Notes: generated from the letters alone by a model not told the origin. DNA of 64,000 nucleotides from Vicia villosa (GCF_029867415.1 NW_026705575.1:124001-188000), one strand, 5' to 3'. Positions 1-13,529 are shown, counted from the stretch's first letter. Program-made: numbers and translations.

Positions 1-1300
<1,300 letters not shown>

Positions 1301-1817
1301 AACAAACTAAGAAAAGAAAAAAGGTGCTGGGACTTACACTCTATTAGAGGCCCATAAAAAAAACGAATTACTGTTTATGAGGAACAGTTGAGGAGATACA
1401 AGGTTTTGTTGTCTGAAAACCTAGATCGTCTGTTTGATCGGAGATGGAAAACAGTTGAAATTCTTTGACAACAGTCAACTTAATTAGGGTAATGACAAAG
1501 CTTATACCCTACTAAGACCTAAATGAATAGGGTTTTAACTCAAAAATATTTACAAGAGGTTAGATTTTGAAAATCAGGTGAAATTTATATTTTTTTTAAA
1601 AGTATTAAAACATACTTAAAATATATGATTTTAAACCTAATTAAAACATATTAAAATAATATTTTTTTATGATTTTTTGGTATATCCTAAAAATAGATAT
1701 ATTAAATGAGAAGTGTGTAAAAAATGAAGCAAAAATGATTTAATTTGATAGGTGGAATAATTATATGAAGTTGTAAATAAAATGGAAGAAAAAAAGTGGT
1801 AAAAAATATGGTTTGGT

Positions 1818-1886
1818 CTTGCCAAGGGTTGAACTCACACCCTCTTGGTTACCAAACAAAACAAATACCAACTGGGCCACGCATGT
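1818..1886 (-). other. tRNA-like segment with pol III A and B boxes
   Basis: Read on the minus strand, TGGCCCAGTTGG (1868-1879) matches the pol III A-box consensus and GAGTTCAACCC (1826-1836) resembles a B box, about 31 bp apart. A second tRNA-like segment lies 90 bp away in the same orientation. It does not look like a functional tRNA because the acceptor pairing is not obvious. It may be a tRNA-derived module carried by the retrotransposon or a SINE remnant. Confidence 0.5.
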
Positions 1887-1971
1887 GGCCTGTTTAACAA
1901 AGGAGCCCATGTGATTATATGTGAAGGCAAAGCATTAAAATGAATTGGAAAAATAAATGAACAAAAGGTCT

Positions 1972-2049
1972 GAGGGGGGGATCGAACCCCAGACCTAAGG
2001 CATGACAAGAGTTTGGACGCGCGCTGTAACCATTGGGACACTACGATGA
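1972..2049 (-). other. tRNA-like segment with canonical B box
   Basis: On the minus strand a B box GGTTCGATCC (1979-1988) follows an A-box-like stretch, GTGTCCCAATGGTTACAGCG, about 45 bp upstream. The arrangement is that of a tRNA gene, but the acceptor stem is not clear and no anticodon loop can be assigned with confidence. It lies in the same orientation as the neighbouring Ogre-type LTR. Confidence 0.5.
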
Positions 2050-2329
2050 ATTCGTAGGTTAAACACAAACCATTCAAAATATAATAAACTAAAACCTAGG
2101 AAATTTGAAAAATGGCGCCACCATCTTCATCTTCAACCTCAAGCTTTCAAATTTCTGGAAACCCTATCTCTCTCAATTCTCAACCAAATCCAAAGATGTA
2201 AAGATGGATTTTGCTCGTTTTTGGACGAGGATTATGATAGTACCCTTTAATTTCATTTATTCTGAGTGTAACTTAAAATTCGCAAGCATGAACACTAAGA
2301 ACCCTAAAACTGAAATTTAAAATGAAATA

Positions 2330-4412
2330 CTCTATGTGCAAGATATGATGCAATTGACTGAGGGTTAATGATCCTCGCAGGTGCAGAAACTTGTTGGTAT
2401 AACAAGTTTTGATTTATGAGATAGGAATCATAGAGTTTGAAGTTGATGAAACTTACCTCTGAAATGAAGATCGAGCTCTGATCAAAGGGTGCTACAGAGT
2501 TGTTGTAACGATCCCAAAAGCTTCAGTGATCCCCCAAGAAGGTGTTGAGATGCTTAGTTTGGGTTAGAACTCCCCAGAACTTCTTGCTCGACCCCAACTG
2601 ATATGGCTCCAAGTGAGAGGTGAAGATGATGATCCTCCACGTACAGAGTTGTTCCAGATACTTGGATCACCTCTAAATACCTACTTTGATATGTATGAAT
2701 ACTTACTTTCAAAGGAAGAGCTTTGGTTTGAAGAATCCGAGTCTTCTTGCCAAAGAACCTTTGAAAAACCTAAGTATGAAGGGAGAAGAGAGAAAGCAAG
2801 AATTATGTTGCTATGGTGTGTTTAATTACTGAGGTATGCTCTCTTATTTATAGGCAAAGAGTTCAGTGTGTTTGCAGAGAGTGAGTTTTGCTTAATGAGG
2901 TTAACTTGGTTTCTTGGCTATGAAGAAATGTGAGAAAGATCCATATGCAATAATGAGTTCTTTGATACCACTCCCTAGCCATCGGTTTTTCTTGATCTTA
3001 AGGGACAAATTTGATGCAGAAATGAGCTCTAATTGGTTGGGAGAAGATTCCTTTGATGAATCACCACTTGGCCATAAATTCTCAAAATGTAATCATTACA
3101 TAATCACATGTTTTGGTTTTGGAATATTCCCTTCAAATATTTGTGCAATGATGCAAACGATTCTCTCCTATCCTTGCAATGTTTCTGAAGTTTAGAGGCA
3201 TCATTTAGTGTAAGCACTTGCATAAAATTGCAAATTTCACACTTAGGCATGACCTATAATTTCACTTCAAATGCCTAACTTTGATCAATCATATCTCTTA
3301 GCTCAAAATGAATTTGGAGAAGGTTGAGCACAATTTGGAAAGTCCTTAACATGTACTTCAATTCATTAGTTTGGAGTTTCTTTCAAATCAATTGGGAAGT
3401 TTGTGAAAAATGAGCTTGATGTTTGAAGAAAACTAGGTTTTTTTGCTTGTTTTCATGAAGGCAGCAACTTTGGAGCTCCATATCTCTTCAATGGTTGATT
3501 TCTAGCCAAAACATCATATGTGACAAAGTTGTTCATTGGGTCAAAATCTACAACTTTGATGTTGGAAGTTTTTTTCAGTTTGTTCTTGAAATTTTGAGAT
3601 ATTCCCTTCCAAAGTTTTGAAAAAAAGACTCTTAAACACTTAGAGAAATTTATAAGTATGAAAAGTCAATCTTTGACTTTTTGATTCTTGATTGATTTTC
3701 TTGATTTTCTTTGGTCAAATGACTTCATTAATCATATATTGATGATATTGATCCTTAAAAGTCATGTTTTGACTCAAAACCCTAAAAGTCAAAAGTGACC
3801 CTATACAATTGACTTTTCTAGATGAAGTGAAATCTTGGACTTTTGTGATGAATCAAACTCTCCTCCTAAAATGAATGATGTGAATGGACTATATTGAGGT
3901 AAAAGAAGGTCTTGAGTCATGTTTTGAGTTTTGGATCCATGTCCTGATTAAAAGTCAACTATCTTGGTGAATTAGGTCAAAAACCCTAATTGTCGACCAG
4001 ATGAAATTGATGACTGTAGATCTTGAATTGAAGTGAAATGCCTTATGGATATTGTCATATGGATTATTTGAAGATGATTGAATCAATTGATAGGTGTCCT
4101 GGAGCTTTTTAGGGTTTCCAAAATGTGGTCCCTGATTTCAGTCCTTGATGGGTTGAAAACCTTAGCTGAGCAAACCTGAGTTCTGATAACTATTGTCTAA
4201 TCAAGATATGTGAATGAATGAATCATTTGAATTCTATGATTGTATTAGAGGATATTCTCATATTGGTTGATTCTTTGCCTGAACTCTTTTGTCCTTGAGC
4301 ACCCTCGACTGGGTATCAGACAAGCAAGTGACTGCTCTGAGTACCTGTCCTGAGTTTTGATGAGGTACTTGGAGGTATGACATCTCAGGGGGGTCAAAAT
4401 TAGGGTATGACA
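2330..4412 (-). mobile_element. Ogre/Tat-type Ty3/gypsy LTR (partial), minus strand
   Basis: The right edge, read on the minus strand, begins TGTCATACCCTAATTTTGAC, the same type of LTR start as the array at 42108 (TGTCATACCCCAATTTTTGA). A minus-strand TATA box lies about 1.56 kb inside, then an R/U5-like region with an intron-like GTAAGT donor near 2455. No primer binding site was found on the far side, so the left limit is uncertain. No gag or pol is attached. It is a partial or solo LTR. The 2050-2330 stretch holds a short ATG-led reading frame starting at 2112 that I do not consider a gene. Confidence 0.7.
2845..2852 (-). promoter_or_regulatory. LTR TATA box
   Basis: Minus-strand TATAAATA within CCTATAAATAAGAG, placed where a U3 promoter should be relative to the LTR start at 4412. 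Confidence 0.6.
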
Positions 4413-4865
4413 ACGGGTCTAAGTACTAGTTCAAAGTAATTCAGTTCAGGGATTTTTTCGTAGGTACATCGACGGAAAGACTTAGCGGCAGAATATTCTG
4501 CAGATGCATCTACGAAAGTATTTGATATACTTTGAACCAGCTAGATTACTCCCCTATTGTTACATTTCTTCTTCAAACCCACCTCTCCACAACCTAAAAA
4601 CCCTACATCATCAATATCATTTTTCACTCCAAAACTCTAACTTTTTGGTGCAACAAATCAAAGGGAGCAAGAGAAGACTGGATTTCAGGTAAATATTCAT
4701 ATTTATCCATTGCATTGCTCACATTAATCATCAATTTACTGTCAAAAAAAGTTACGTTGCTTCCGTAGGTACATCTAGGAACGTATTGAAGATGAACACG
4801 TTCTGAAGGTGCATCTATGGAACGTGTTTGTGCTGTTTTTTCTAGCTGTAATACAGTGAACTGAC
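4413..4865 (+). mobile_element. Fragment with repeated ATGCATCT-type half-palindromes, possibly a MULE end
   Basis: At least four imperfect copies of a CGTAGGTACATCTACGGAA-like motif occur near 4460, 4500, 4765 and 4805, in two pairs. Between them is a pyrimidine-rich leader-like stretch ending CAGGTAAATATT, which resembles an exon-intron border. The segment is flanked by two Ogre-type LTRs. A plus-strand MULE transposase lies 3 kb downstream, so this may be the displaced 5' end of that element. The link is inference. Confidence 0.35.
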
Positions 4866-6647
4866 TTTTAAAGAAATGTCGCGGTAAGCAAGAGTCGCCA
4901 CCGACTTTTATTTTATCCAATTTTTAGGAAAGGCTAAAAGAACAGGAAAAGACCTTTTAAAAAGATTTTGAGTTCGGGGGGTAAGTTATACAAAGGGAAG
5001 GTTTAAGGCACCCTTTGTATCCATGGTTTTCCATGGGCTCTTAATTGCTTAGCTCACTTTGTTCGTTTGAATTGTTTGAAAAGATTTTTAATAAGTTTGA
5101 ATAAGAACTTTAGCTTGTAAATAAGCGTAGTCTTTTTGAATTTAATTTGAAAAGGAGGTGTGAAAAGTAATTTGAATTTTAGAGCAAGCAATTAATAGCA
5201 ACTACCCTAAGTTTAGAAATTTTTCCTTTTAGCTTTTCAGGGCGAAAGGGTCTATCCATACTTATGAGAGGGCAGGAAGTCTTTCAATTGGATGTTTAAG
5301 GGTCATCGAGAATAATCGTTCGCCATAAGACTGTCCCTACCATAAAGGGGGCAGGTAGTCTAAGGGAAGGATATAATAGTCATTAATTTTTTAGGCATCA
5401 TGCGAGGATACCTTTGCAATTAGGGACAATCATTTTTATAAGGCAACATCGAGGGAGTTTCAATAACTTTGAAAGCAACATTTGCTTTAGGTATCCTTGG
5501 AATCGAGGGACTTGACTATTTTTAGGCAACAAAAATAATAAGGCAACAAGGCAGCAAGTAATAAGGCAACAGGCGGCAAGAGGGATTACCCTAAAGGTGT
5601 GTGGGTGCAACAATCACGTGATTAAGTTCAATTATTTATCTTGTAATTAGGTGATTCTATATTAATTAGAGGCTTGCACTCCCTAGGATTACTAACCATG
5701 GCAGATAAATAAAGCAGTTTAAATGGTCCTACGCTATTACAATAAACACCTGTTAATACAGAGAAATAAAGGCGGAATTAAAAAATCCTAATTAAACTAT
5801 TACAACCTGTGAGCAGTTACATTATAGAGGAAGAGCTGGGCGCAAAAATAAAAGGCAAAAATTAAAGAAAAAATTAAATAAACGCAAAAATTAAATAAAG
5901 GCAGATAAAATAAAATAAAATAAATGCAAAAATTATAAAAATGAAATTTAAATAAAATAGATAATTAAAGTTAAAGGCATGCGACAATCACAGAGCATGA
6001 GATGAGAAGAGAATTTGCGCGTAAAAATGAATTTAGAAAAAACAGGGTTAAAAGCCTTATGGCTAAAAAACTAAGGGTAAAATCCTAGTTGACGGACAAC
6101 ACCTACCAAATATGAATTTTTAGGATTAAGGGCAAAGGTTGGTGATGAAACTTAAATCTTAAGAGAAAACCTAAAATTATTATTATAGTTAATTTTAACA
6201 AGCCTAAAAACAAGATCAGGATTTGAAAAAACCTATAATTAATTAATTACCCTAAAACTAACTGTTATCCTAAAAATAATTATTAGCCTAATAACTAAAT
6301 TAAATTATTAAACTAAAATAAATTATTAGTCTAAATTAACTAAGTTAAACCATTCTAATTATCCTAATTCTAAAAATAAAAAAAAAAAAACTAAAAAGGT
6401 TTAATGATAAAAGAAAAGAAAACAAATAAGTGAAATATATATAAAAAAAAAAAAACAAAACCTGGTTGCTGGGCGAATCAGATCAAGCGTGACGCTCCAC
6501 TGAATGTCCGTGGTGCACCTCCCTCTTTAATTACGTTGGATCCCACCATGGAGAAGATCAGACGGCTAGGATGGAGGGTTCACCATACGCGTACCTTGCC
6601 TCGTCACGCTGGATTCACCAACATCTCAATAAAAAAAATGTTTCACG

Positions 6648-6720
6648 TCCACAGGGATCGAACCAGGGTTTTAACGGTCCCCCATATATGTGTATGGCCA
6701 TCTCAGCTGCGCTAATCATT
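6648..6720 (-). other. tRNA-like segment with canonical B box
   Basis: On the minus strand TTAGCGCAGCTGAGATGG (A-box-like, near 6701-6717) precedes GGTTCGATCC (B box, 6655-6664). It is the third such segment in the first 7 kb, and like the others it sits in the same orientation as an Ogre-type LTR. Confidence 0.5.
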
Positions 6721-7498
6721 CATTGGTAACATGGTTCAAATGTATTAAATATAAAACTCAAACAATATTGGAAAGTGGTCAACGAATTCAGAGCGAGGGC
6801 CCACGTATGTATGACTGGTGAATGAGAACAAGGGAGAGAAACTGGATTCGTTGACTGGCGAATCCCAACACCACGCGTGGCCTCAATGCTCCCCAGGCCA
6901 CTATTCACCTTCTTCTTCATGGATCCTGCGGAAATTGCCGCGGGTTCACTTATGGAATTTCCTGCGGAAATTCCTTCGCCTTTTCTGCAATATCAAAGCT
7001 CGAGAATAACAAGTTAACAACACAACAAGAGTGCCCAGATTACCTAAACCAGACCCCCTGAGTTTAATAGTGGTCTCCGTTTGATCCAATAACGCTCCTA
7101 GGTAGGGGTACGATGAACAAGAAGGTTGAAGCTTCATCAATGGTGCCTTCTGTTATAGGCCCCCATGCTCTCATGCGCGACGTCTAGCCTATCCTAAATA
7201 ACGTTCTGAACACAAAGACAAGAAACAATTACATCAATATCGCGCGTAATATCGGAATCGAAGGCCATACCTTACCAATACGGTTTTCTTTTGAGAGAGA
7301 GATTTAGGAGCAATGGCAAGTCCAAGTAATGAATATAAATCGTTCCTGGGACCTTCGAGATGATGATTAAAGTGTTGGTTTTGATTGATACTTGCTGCAC
7401 GATTTCTTTGGTTATGCCCTAGTTCTTTGAAAGTTTTTTTTCATGGAAAACCCTCTCTCTTCTCTCTTTTCGTCCCCTAATGACTTCCTTGAGCTGAG

Positions 7499-7507
7499 AA
7501 TATATAG
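7499..7507 (-). promoter_or_regulatory. LTR TATA box
   Basis: Minus-strand TATATA within CTCCTCTATATATTCTC, followed by a GAGAGAAGAGAGAGGG leader. It is the probable promoter of the partial LTR at 4866-7690. Confidence 0.5.
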
Positions 7508-7742
7508 AGGAGCTTTTTAGGTCAAGAAGTGGGCTTGGATCTTTGCTTGCTTGGTGATTTGGAAATTTGATACAAAATATGATAAAAATCTTTCTATTTT
7601 TGGTTTATTTTGTTTTCATTCACATGATTGATATTGGATTGATTAAATATTGAGGGATAAACCATATAATTTTATTTCATTCAAATATGATTTTATTTGA
7701 TTTATTTTGATTTTTAATGAATAAAATCAAAATAGGAAGATC

Positions 7743-9612
7743 GGATAATGGTGCGTCAAGAAGAAACGCTTTTGTAACAATGTTGTGCGAAAGAAGCGGG
7801 AAATACCATCCTCCTCTAAGGAAGTTTAAAAGAGACGGCATGGATACTAGAAAATACGAGTGTCCATTTAAAATCTGTGGTTACATGTAGGCTAAAAAGA
7901 AGTGGAGATTTAGTGTTATTTGTGGTTTCCACAACCATGACTTATACGCAAAATTACAAGGTCATCCTAGTGTATGTTGGCTCAATCCGGAAGAGAAGAC
8001 ATGTACTAGTGACATGTCCTTGAATCTTGTCTAACTGTAAAATATACTTGCCACATTGAAACAGAAGGAACCCGACAACGTATTAAATATAAGGCAAGTG
8101 TATAACATTCGGTGCCGCAATAATAAGGCGATTAGGGGGGATAGAAGTGAGATGCAACAACTGTTGAAAATGCTGGATGATAACAATTACATGTCACGGT
8201 ACAGAACTTGCGACGATAGGGTTACGGTCCGAGATAATTTTTGGACTCATCTGGATTCGATAAAGTTGTTCAAAACTTTTTCGACAGTGCTCCTTCTCAA
8301 TTCTACCTACAAGACCAACAAGTATCGACTTCCATTATTTGATATGGTCAGTGTTACATCCACCGAGAAGACATGCGCTGTTGGTTTTGCTTTTTTAGAG
8401 TGTGAAAAAGAGGATAATTTTATATGGGCATTAGAGGCGTGTCGGTCACTTTTGAAGGAAGAAGTCGAGATGCCTAAGGAGATTATTATGGACCATGATA
8501 TCGCGTTGATGAATGTGGTTGCAAAGGTACTTCCTTCTTCTAGTGCATTACTTTGTCGATATCACATAACATGTAATGTGAGAATTAAGGTTAAACCCGC
8601 GGTAGGGACGAAACAAGTAGAAACTGAAGGTGGAAAATCGGTGAAGCCCGGTGTAGTTGTTGAACAAATAATGGAAGCATGGACTCGCATTGTAACTTCT
8701 TCCACAAAATAATTATACTTCGATTCCGTCATTCAACTTCGGAAAGTGTGTGAAAAGTACCCGGATTTATTGAAATATGTTGAAGGTACCATTCTTGATA
8801 AGGTGAATGAGAATTTTGTGTGTGCGTGGACCGATAATGTCTAACACCTTAGGAATACAACCACCAACTGAGTTGGGTTGGCATAAGCAAGTTTGAAAAA
8901 TTGGTTGGCTAATAGCAAGGGTGACTTGTGTTGAGATTGGGACACCGTAAATCTCATGATCAAAAACCATTATAATGAGATACAAACCACTTTTGGTTGG
9001 AGCATTACGATGTTAGAACATCGATTCAAGGACAACTTTCTTTATTCTTAATTGGTCGGCAATGTGTCTCGGGCCGGGTTAAATTATATTTTTCACGAGG
9101 TCAAATGCGGTGAAACCGTAGGTTCCGATAGCCCAAAACGTGGTTGCACTATTTCTAGAACATACGGTCTCCCGTGTGCTTGTGTTATTGCTAAGAAAAT
9201 GCAAGTCAGTGAGCCAATAAGAATGGACGAAGTTATCCCTCAGTAGAATAGACTTAGCTTTGATACATCAGACACCTATTGCTCCAAAAATTCCATCAAT
9301 CAAAGAGATACCCATTGCACAAATACATCGATCGAATCGTCAATGCGACGGGGGATAGTAATTGCGGTTTTCGAGTCGTCTCAGCTTTGCTTGGTAAGGG
9401 AGAGGGTTCCTATAAGCTTGTCCGTCATGGACTTATCCAAGAGTTGAATATGCATAAAGACTCGTACACGCGGATATTTGGAGAGGAAGCTAAATTTTAA
9501 GCGGTTAACGAAGCTATTGTTCCTTGGTTGGACGCTTACGCACCAGTGTCAAAATGGATGAGATTCCCGGAAATGAGACATCTTATTGCATGCGCATATG
9601 ATATGATATGAT
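7743..9612 (+). pseudogene. MULE (Mutator-like) transposase with C-terminal OTU domain, degenerate
   Basis: Order of domains: a FAR1-like N-terminus (YECPFKICGYM near 7860, CGFHNHDLYAKLQGHP near 7925), the MULE catalytic core (the longest open piece is 8056-8712, with WTHLDSIKLF, STYKTNKYRLPLFDMV, MDHDIALMNVV and LLCRYHI), a SWIM zinc finger (CTISRTYGLPCACVIAK near 9147-9210), and an OTU cysteine-protease-like start (GDSNCGFRVVSALLGKGEG near 9350). Several in-frame stops (near 7888, 8032, 8710, 8842) and frame changes break it. The first catalytic Asp, normally in a DSTYKTN motif, reads Asn. The family is cut-and-paste transposases acting at terminal inverted repeats; I found no TIR for this copy. 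It is dead. Confidence 0.85.
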
Positions 9613-10550
9613 ATGCTCAATAAAATCAGAGAAATGATAATGATTTAATAGATGAGAAGAGATTGTTGGGATTAGGTTTCGTTATCCTTTTCTAATGTAC
9701 CATCATGATTAGTTATACATATTCTAGTTAACTTTTAATATTATCACTTATTGCTTTGAGGATATTATTTATGTATAGAGAAGAATGCGGTATTAATCAT
9801 ATTGCTTAACTGATGATCCTCAACTGTTTAACTTGTGTTTAACAGATGGAAATCTTGTATGGGGTTATGAAAAATATTTCTTAATAGTATTTCAAAACCT
9901 TATATCAAGTTATATTTTGCTATATTATACCAGGAATTAGGAACAGGAACAATCAACAATATTAATGAATAACTAGATCATATATAGTGTCATGATCAAA
10001 AGGAATTCATGAGCATTTGAATAATTATATCTAATCCCAACAAGAGAGCGTTTATCTACTCCTACTCATAGTAGCTTTACACAGGTGATAAAGAAAGAGA
10101 TGAAAAAGTATCAATGATCGATCTTTGTGACCGGATAAGGCCTCCACCTTCGATCTTTATTTCCTTCCCCTTAACAATGCTCCATCCACTCTCAGTTTTT
10201 CTCGTTGTATGTGTTCTATCAAAAGTGAACTAAATTCCCTCTTTGTCTTTGTTTTGCCAAAAATGTATTTAATTATCTTCCCTTAGTTGGATTATGAGAA
10301 CTATATTTATATGGGGGTTGTAAAGGAATTTTTACCCAACGAGCACTCTTTTTTTCACCATCAAGCTTCAGCCAGCTCAGCAAGTGAGACTCTAAACTGC
10401 CATGTTTTCACTCAGCAAAAAATGACTTCACCCAACAAAAATACTCTTTGGCAGATCCTCTGCTCACTGCCTTGATTTTGTTGATCAAACCCATGCTCAC
10501 TAAACGAAATGTTGCTTAAAATCCTTTTGTCATATAATACTTTTATCATT
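9613..10550. other. No identifiable feature
   Basis: AT-rich sequence with only short open frames that lack recognisable motifs. I see nothing supportable here beyond a short GATAT run at 9596-9616. Confidence 0.5.
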
Positions 10551-11295
10551 CTAAGATTGTTTAACCTGTATTTCAGTAGGGCATAAGTCATAGTGATTAT
10601 TAGGGATAGTTTTTCCTTCCCTTAATATTTCCAGTATAATTGAAGTCATGGTCTCTTTTTGGTAGTGATGATAGGGATAAGGTTTTACATTGATAGGTTG
10701 TGTATTTTGGAGGAGTGGAATGTGTTGTTCATGTGGTCTTGATGGTGTAGTCCATGTAGACCCTAAAAAACAGTTGGGCATTTCTTGATAAGGATATCAA
10801 TTTCAGGTGGGAGATTATAAGGGATGTTTTCTAGGGTTGGGATAGTATGTTCAATGAGGTAATTTTTGTAGATTTAATGCTTTGAAAGGTCATAAGGTAA
10901 AGAGATGTAATGGAATTGGCATGAATTAGTTGACATAGTTGGTGAAAACTTGTATGTGTGGGTTGGGATTTAGGATCAACCTTTAGAGTGATAGAAGTTT
11001 TGTTAGGGGAAAAGTGATTGAGGGATTAGAAAAGTCTTCATGCATTGACACCTAGAGTACGCGGCCAGACCAAGCCAAGAAAATATAGACATCTTTAATG
11101 GGTAGCAAGTAAAAGGGTAGGGAATTTGAGAGTTTGGGTAGAAAATTGACCATTTAAAGTTGGAGGTGATGGTTGGAAATAAGTAGCATTATTATCCACA
11201 TCAACAACTTCTTCTTCATTATTGAACTTTTCAAATTGTTTTGATTGTTGTGTGTGTTGATCCTTTTGGGTTGGGTGCATTATGCAAAACAACAT
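10551..11295 (-). pseudogene. Ty3/gypsy pol fragment (protease to RT start), degenerate
   Basis: On the minus strand, frame 10781-10551 encodes PSRPHEQHIPLLQNTQPINV and continues KPYPYHHYQKETMTSIILEI. This is the conserved start of Ty3/gypsy reverse transcriptase (consensus: hydrophobic leader, IPL, N/KPYRYP, Q..E). Upstream, 11295-11095 contains a hydrophilic stretch then LNGQFSTQTLKFPTLL, which resembles the segment just before the aspartic protease active site. The intervening bases are frameshifted, and the DSG active site itself was not located. It is a relic, unconnected to any LTR in the window. Confidence 0.6.
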
Positions 11296-11299
11296 GAAG

Positions 11300-11566
11300 A
11301 ATGTTCAAGTTGCTTCTGGTGCAGAAGGGACACATGTTGAACACGATGTTCCAACATGTGTGCTGCAACATCTAGTCTCTTATAACATATAGATGGTATT
11401 GCAATATTGGTTCTGATTTATTCTATTCAAGATTCACTCTACAATAAGACCTACAATTCATGAAGAAGAGTTAATTTGGATGTACTGATGTAACATGTTA
11501 AACAAGATGCTTCAACATGTGTGCAGTACAACATCTGGACCTTGTCAGCAAGACAAGATGGATGTT
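11300..11566 (+). mobile_element. Probable Ty1/copia LTR remnant, left part of the insertion target
   Basis: Two related segments, ACATGTTGAACACGATGTTC near 11331 and ACATGTTAAACAAGATGCTT near 11488, each continue into CAACATGTGTGC and CAACATCT. This style is typical of legume Ty1/copia LTRs. The sequence appears to continue after the nested copia element at 30111 (GGTGCAAAATTTTTAATTGA). Family assignment is from memory of similar LTRs and is weak. Confidence 0.35.
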
Positions 11567-11571
11567 GTTTG

Positions 11572-13013
11572 TGTTGGAGTAAGCCCTAATAGTCAATCAA
11601 TATTGGCTTAATATGCTTTTGTATCATGACCTTGATATATATTGTTTGTTAATATATATACTTTTTAAGATTGTATTTATCATGTTATTTGTATATGGCA
11701 TAATAAATTAAGTCCTTAGAATAATTAGTCTATTTAATGACATATTAAGTGTGACTTAATCGTGAGACCTCATTAAACATAATGACATTGTTTTTAAAGT
11801 ATCTGTAGTCAAGCTTTACTGTCAAATAGGACAACAGTAATGCATAGAGAGTATTATGTGAGTAGACTGATGACTGTGTCTCACAAGTCATGGATATGAG
11901 ATATCGAGTCTTCACGTAGGTATAAATATTAGGAGTAATATTTATATTAGATTAACCCACCATGAGAATACTACATAGTTTATTATGGAAGTGTCATAAG
12001 TTATTCTCATAGTGATAGTGGTGTATACCACCCTTCGACCTGAAACCACTATGGGCCCTAGAAGTGGAGTTGAGTAATATCTGTAGGCCCCTTGATAGGG
12101 TATGACTGAAAAATGCATGGTCGTGCTCAAATAAGTCGATATTAGATATTGGGCTTATTTGTTGTTATCAAGTATACTCGGGGATCAAGGAATAAAATAT
12201 TGAACTATACAAGAGTGACATATTTTAAGTCTTGTGTTCAATATAGATATATATGTAATTGTACACATAATCATTATCACATAAAGGTTATGTCAGATCA
12301 CACGACATTCTCGTCACTTGGGTAGCAATGATGTGTTGCTAGATACCGCTCACTGTTTATAATATTAAATAGGTGATTTAATATTATTGTCAACATTACG
12401 AGAACCTGCAGAGTCACACACATAGAATACTTATAATGGAATGGATGATTAAATTAAATATAATTTAATTTAATTATGTGTTAATGGTATTTAAATTATT
12501 TAATACATTAGCACATATATAATTTATTTGATTAAATATGGTTTAATTAAATAAATGAGGATAGACACTTAGTTAAATTAAATATAATATGATTTAAATT
12601 TATTTTATTTAATTAAAAGAGTTTGATTAAATATAAATAATATTTATTTAATTAAATAGTTTAACTAAATTAGATTGGGCTTATTTTGGATAAGAGCATT
12701 AGGGTTTTAGAAGCTCTATAAATAGAGGATCTTTTTCCCCTATCAAAGTTAATTGTCAATTTCTCAGAGCAAGAATGGCTAGCACCGCCTTCCACATTGC
12801 ATTCGCGTGGACTACGTAGAGACGCCAGTATCTTCCGTCGTTCGTGATCAAAAGATAAAGCACGCTTCAAGAGGTAATTCTTGAACCCTTACCAGTATTT
12901 GGTTTTTGATTAATGATTTAATTAAGATCTGTTCATCAGATTAGATCTGTTCATCGGAATTGTTCCGCTAAGAGGATCAATTTTTTTGAAAATTCCTTCT
13001 TAAAATCCCAACA
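11572..13013 (+). mobile_element. Left LTR of the Ty1/copia element
   Basis: 1,442 bp, starting TGTTGGAGTAAGCCC and ending AAAATCCCAACA, so the ends form the inverted pair TGTTGG/CCAACA. A TATA box lies at 12717 and a methionine-type primer site follows immediately. The 12430-12660 part is strongly AT-rich (TTTAATTAAATA runs). Confidence 0.85.
12717..12725 (+). promoter_or_regulatory. Copia LTR TATA box
   Basis: TATAAATAG in AGCTCTATAAATAGAGGATC, about 290 bp before the LTR end, as expected for the U3/R border. Confidence 0.7.
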
Positions 13014-13014
13014 G

Positions 13015-13030
13015 TGGCATTAGAGCAAGG
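13015..13030 (+). promoter_or_regulatory. Primer binding site (initiator-Met tRNA type)
   Basis: TGGCATTAGAGCAAGG begins two bases after the LTR end. It differs at two positions from TGGTATCAGAGC, the usual plant Ty1/copia primer site complementary to the 3' end of initiator methionine tRNA. Confidence 0.8.
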
Positions 13031-13529
13031 TTAGTGTATTTGATACACTCAGGGCCAGTCCAACACATTTTGAGGCCCAAGGCAAATTATAAAATAAATT
13101 TTTATTTGTTTTATAATTATATTTTTAATTAAAATTTTACTTTATAAAAAAATTATTTATTAAATTATTATGATCAATTTTGTTTAATACTTTTTTCAAT
13201 TAATAATAAAATTAATTAATTTAGTTTCGTTGTGAGTCTGTGACATTGATATTAAGATAAAATTTTATTAAATTCAATTAAAAAATATTAGAAAACACAA
13301 TATTTATAAAAATTATTAACTTTAATATAAAAATTTAGAATAGTCAATTCTCTATATATAATTAAAATATTAATTGTTGCATTATTTTGTTATAAAATTA
13401 ATAATATACTCTTAACGATAAATGAGTAAATAGTAAAAAATATAAAATAAAAATAAAAACCAACTGGCACCGATTTTTGTTTTTCTATATTATATATATA
13501 TCACTACAAAAAAACTCTTCCCCAGCGAC

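Larger units (their letters stand above)
4866..7690 (-). mobile_element. Second Ogre/Tat-type LTR (partial), minus strand
   Basis: Read on the minus strand the left part follows the same plan as the 3' end of the LTR at 42108-45491: a CCTTAAACCTTCCC block, then an ATAAAAGTCGGTGGCGACT block near 4885-4905 matching ATAAAGCGCGGTGGCGA near 45410. A minus-strand TATA box lies near 7500. The TGTCATACC start is missing, so the element is truncated at its right side. The A-rich stretch 5750-6460 has no gene. The limits are approximate. Confidence 0.6.

Noticed and set aside
1972..2049. Functional tRNA gene
   Set aside because: A and B boxes are present, but no acceptor stem or clear anticodon arm could be drawn, so it is listed only as tRNA-like.
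2112..2198. Short frame starting MAPPSSSSTSSFQISGNP after GAAAAATGG
   Set aside because: Only 28 codons, no splice-consistent continuation and no recognised family; it lies in retrotransposon-like sequence.
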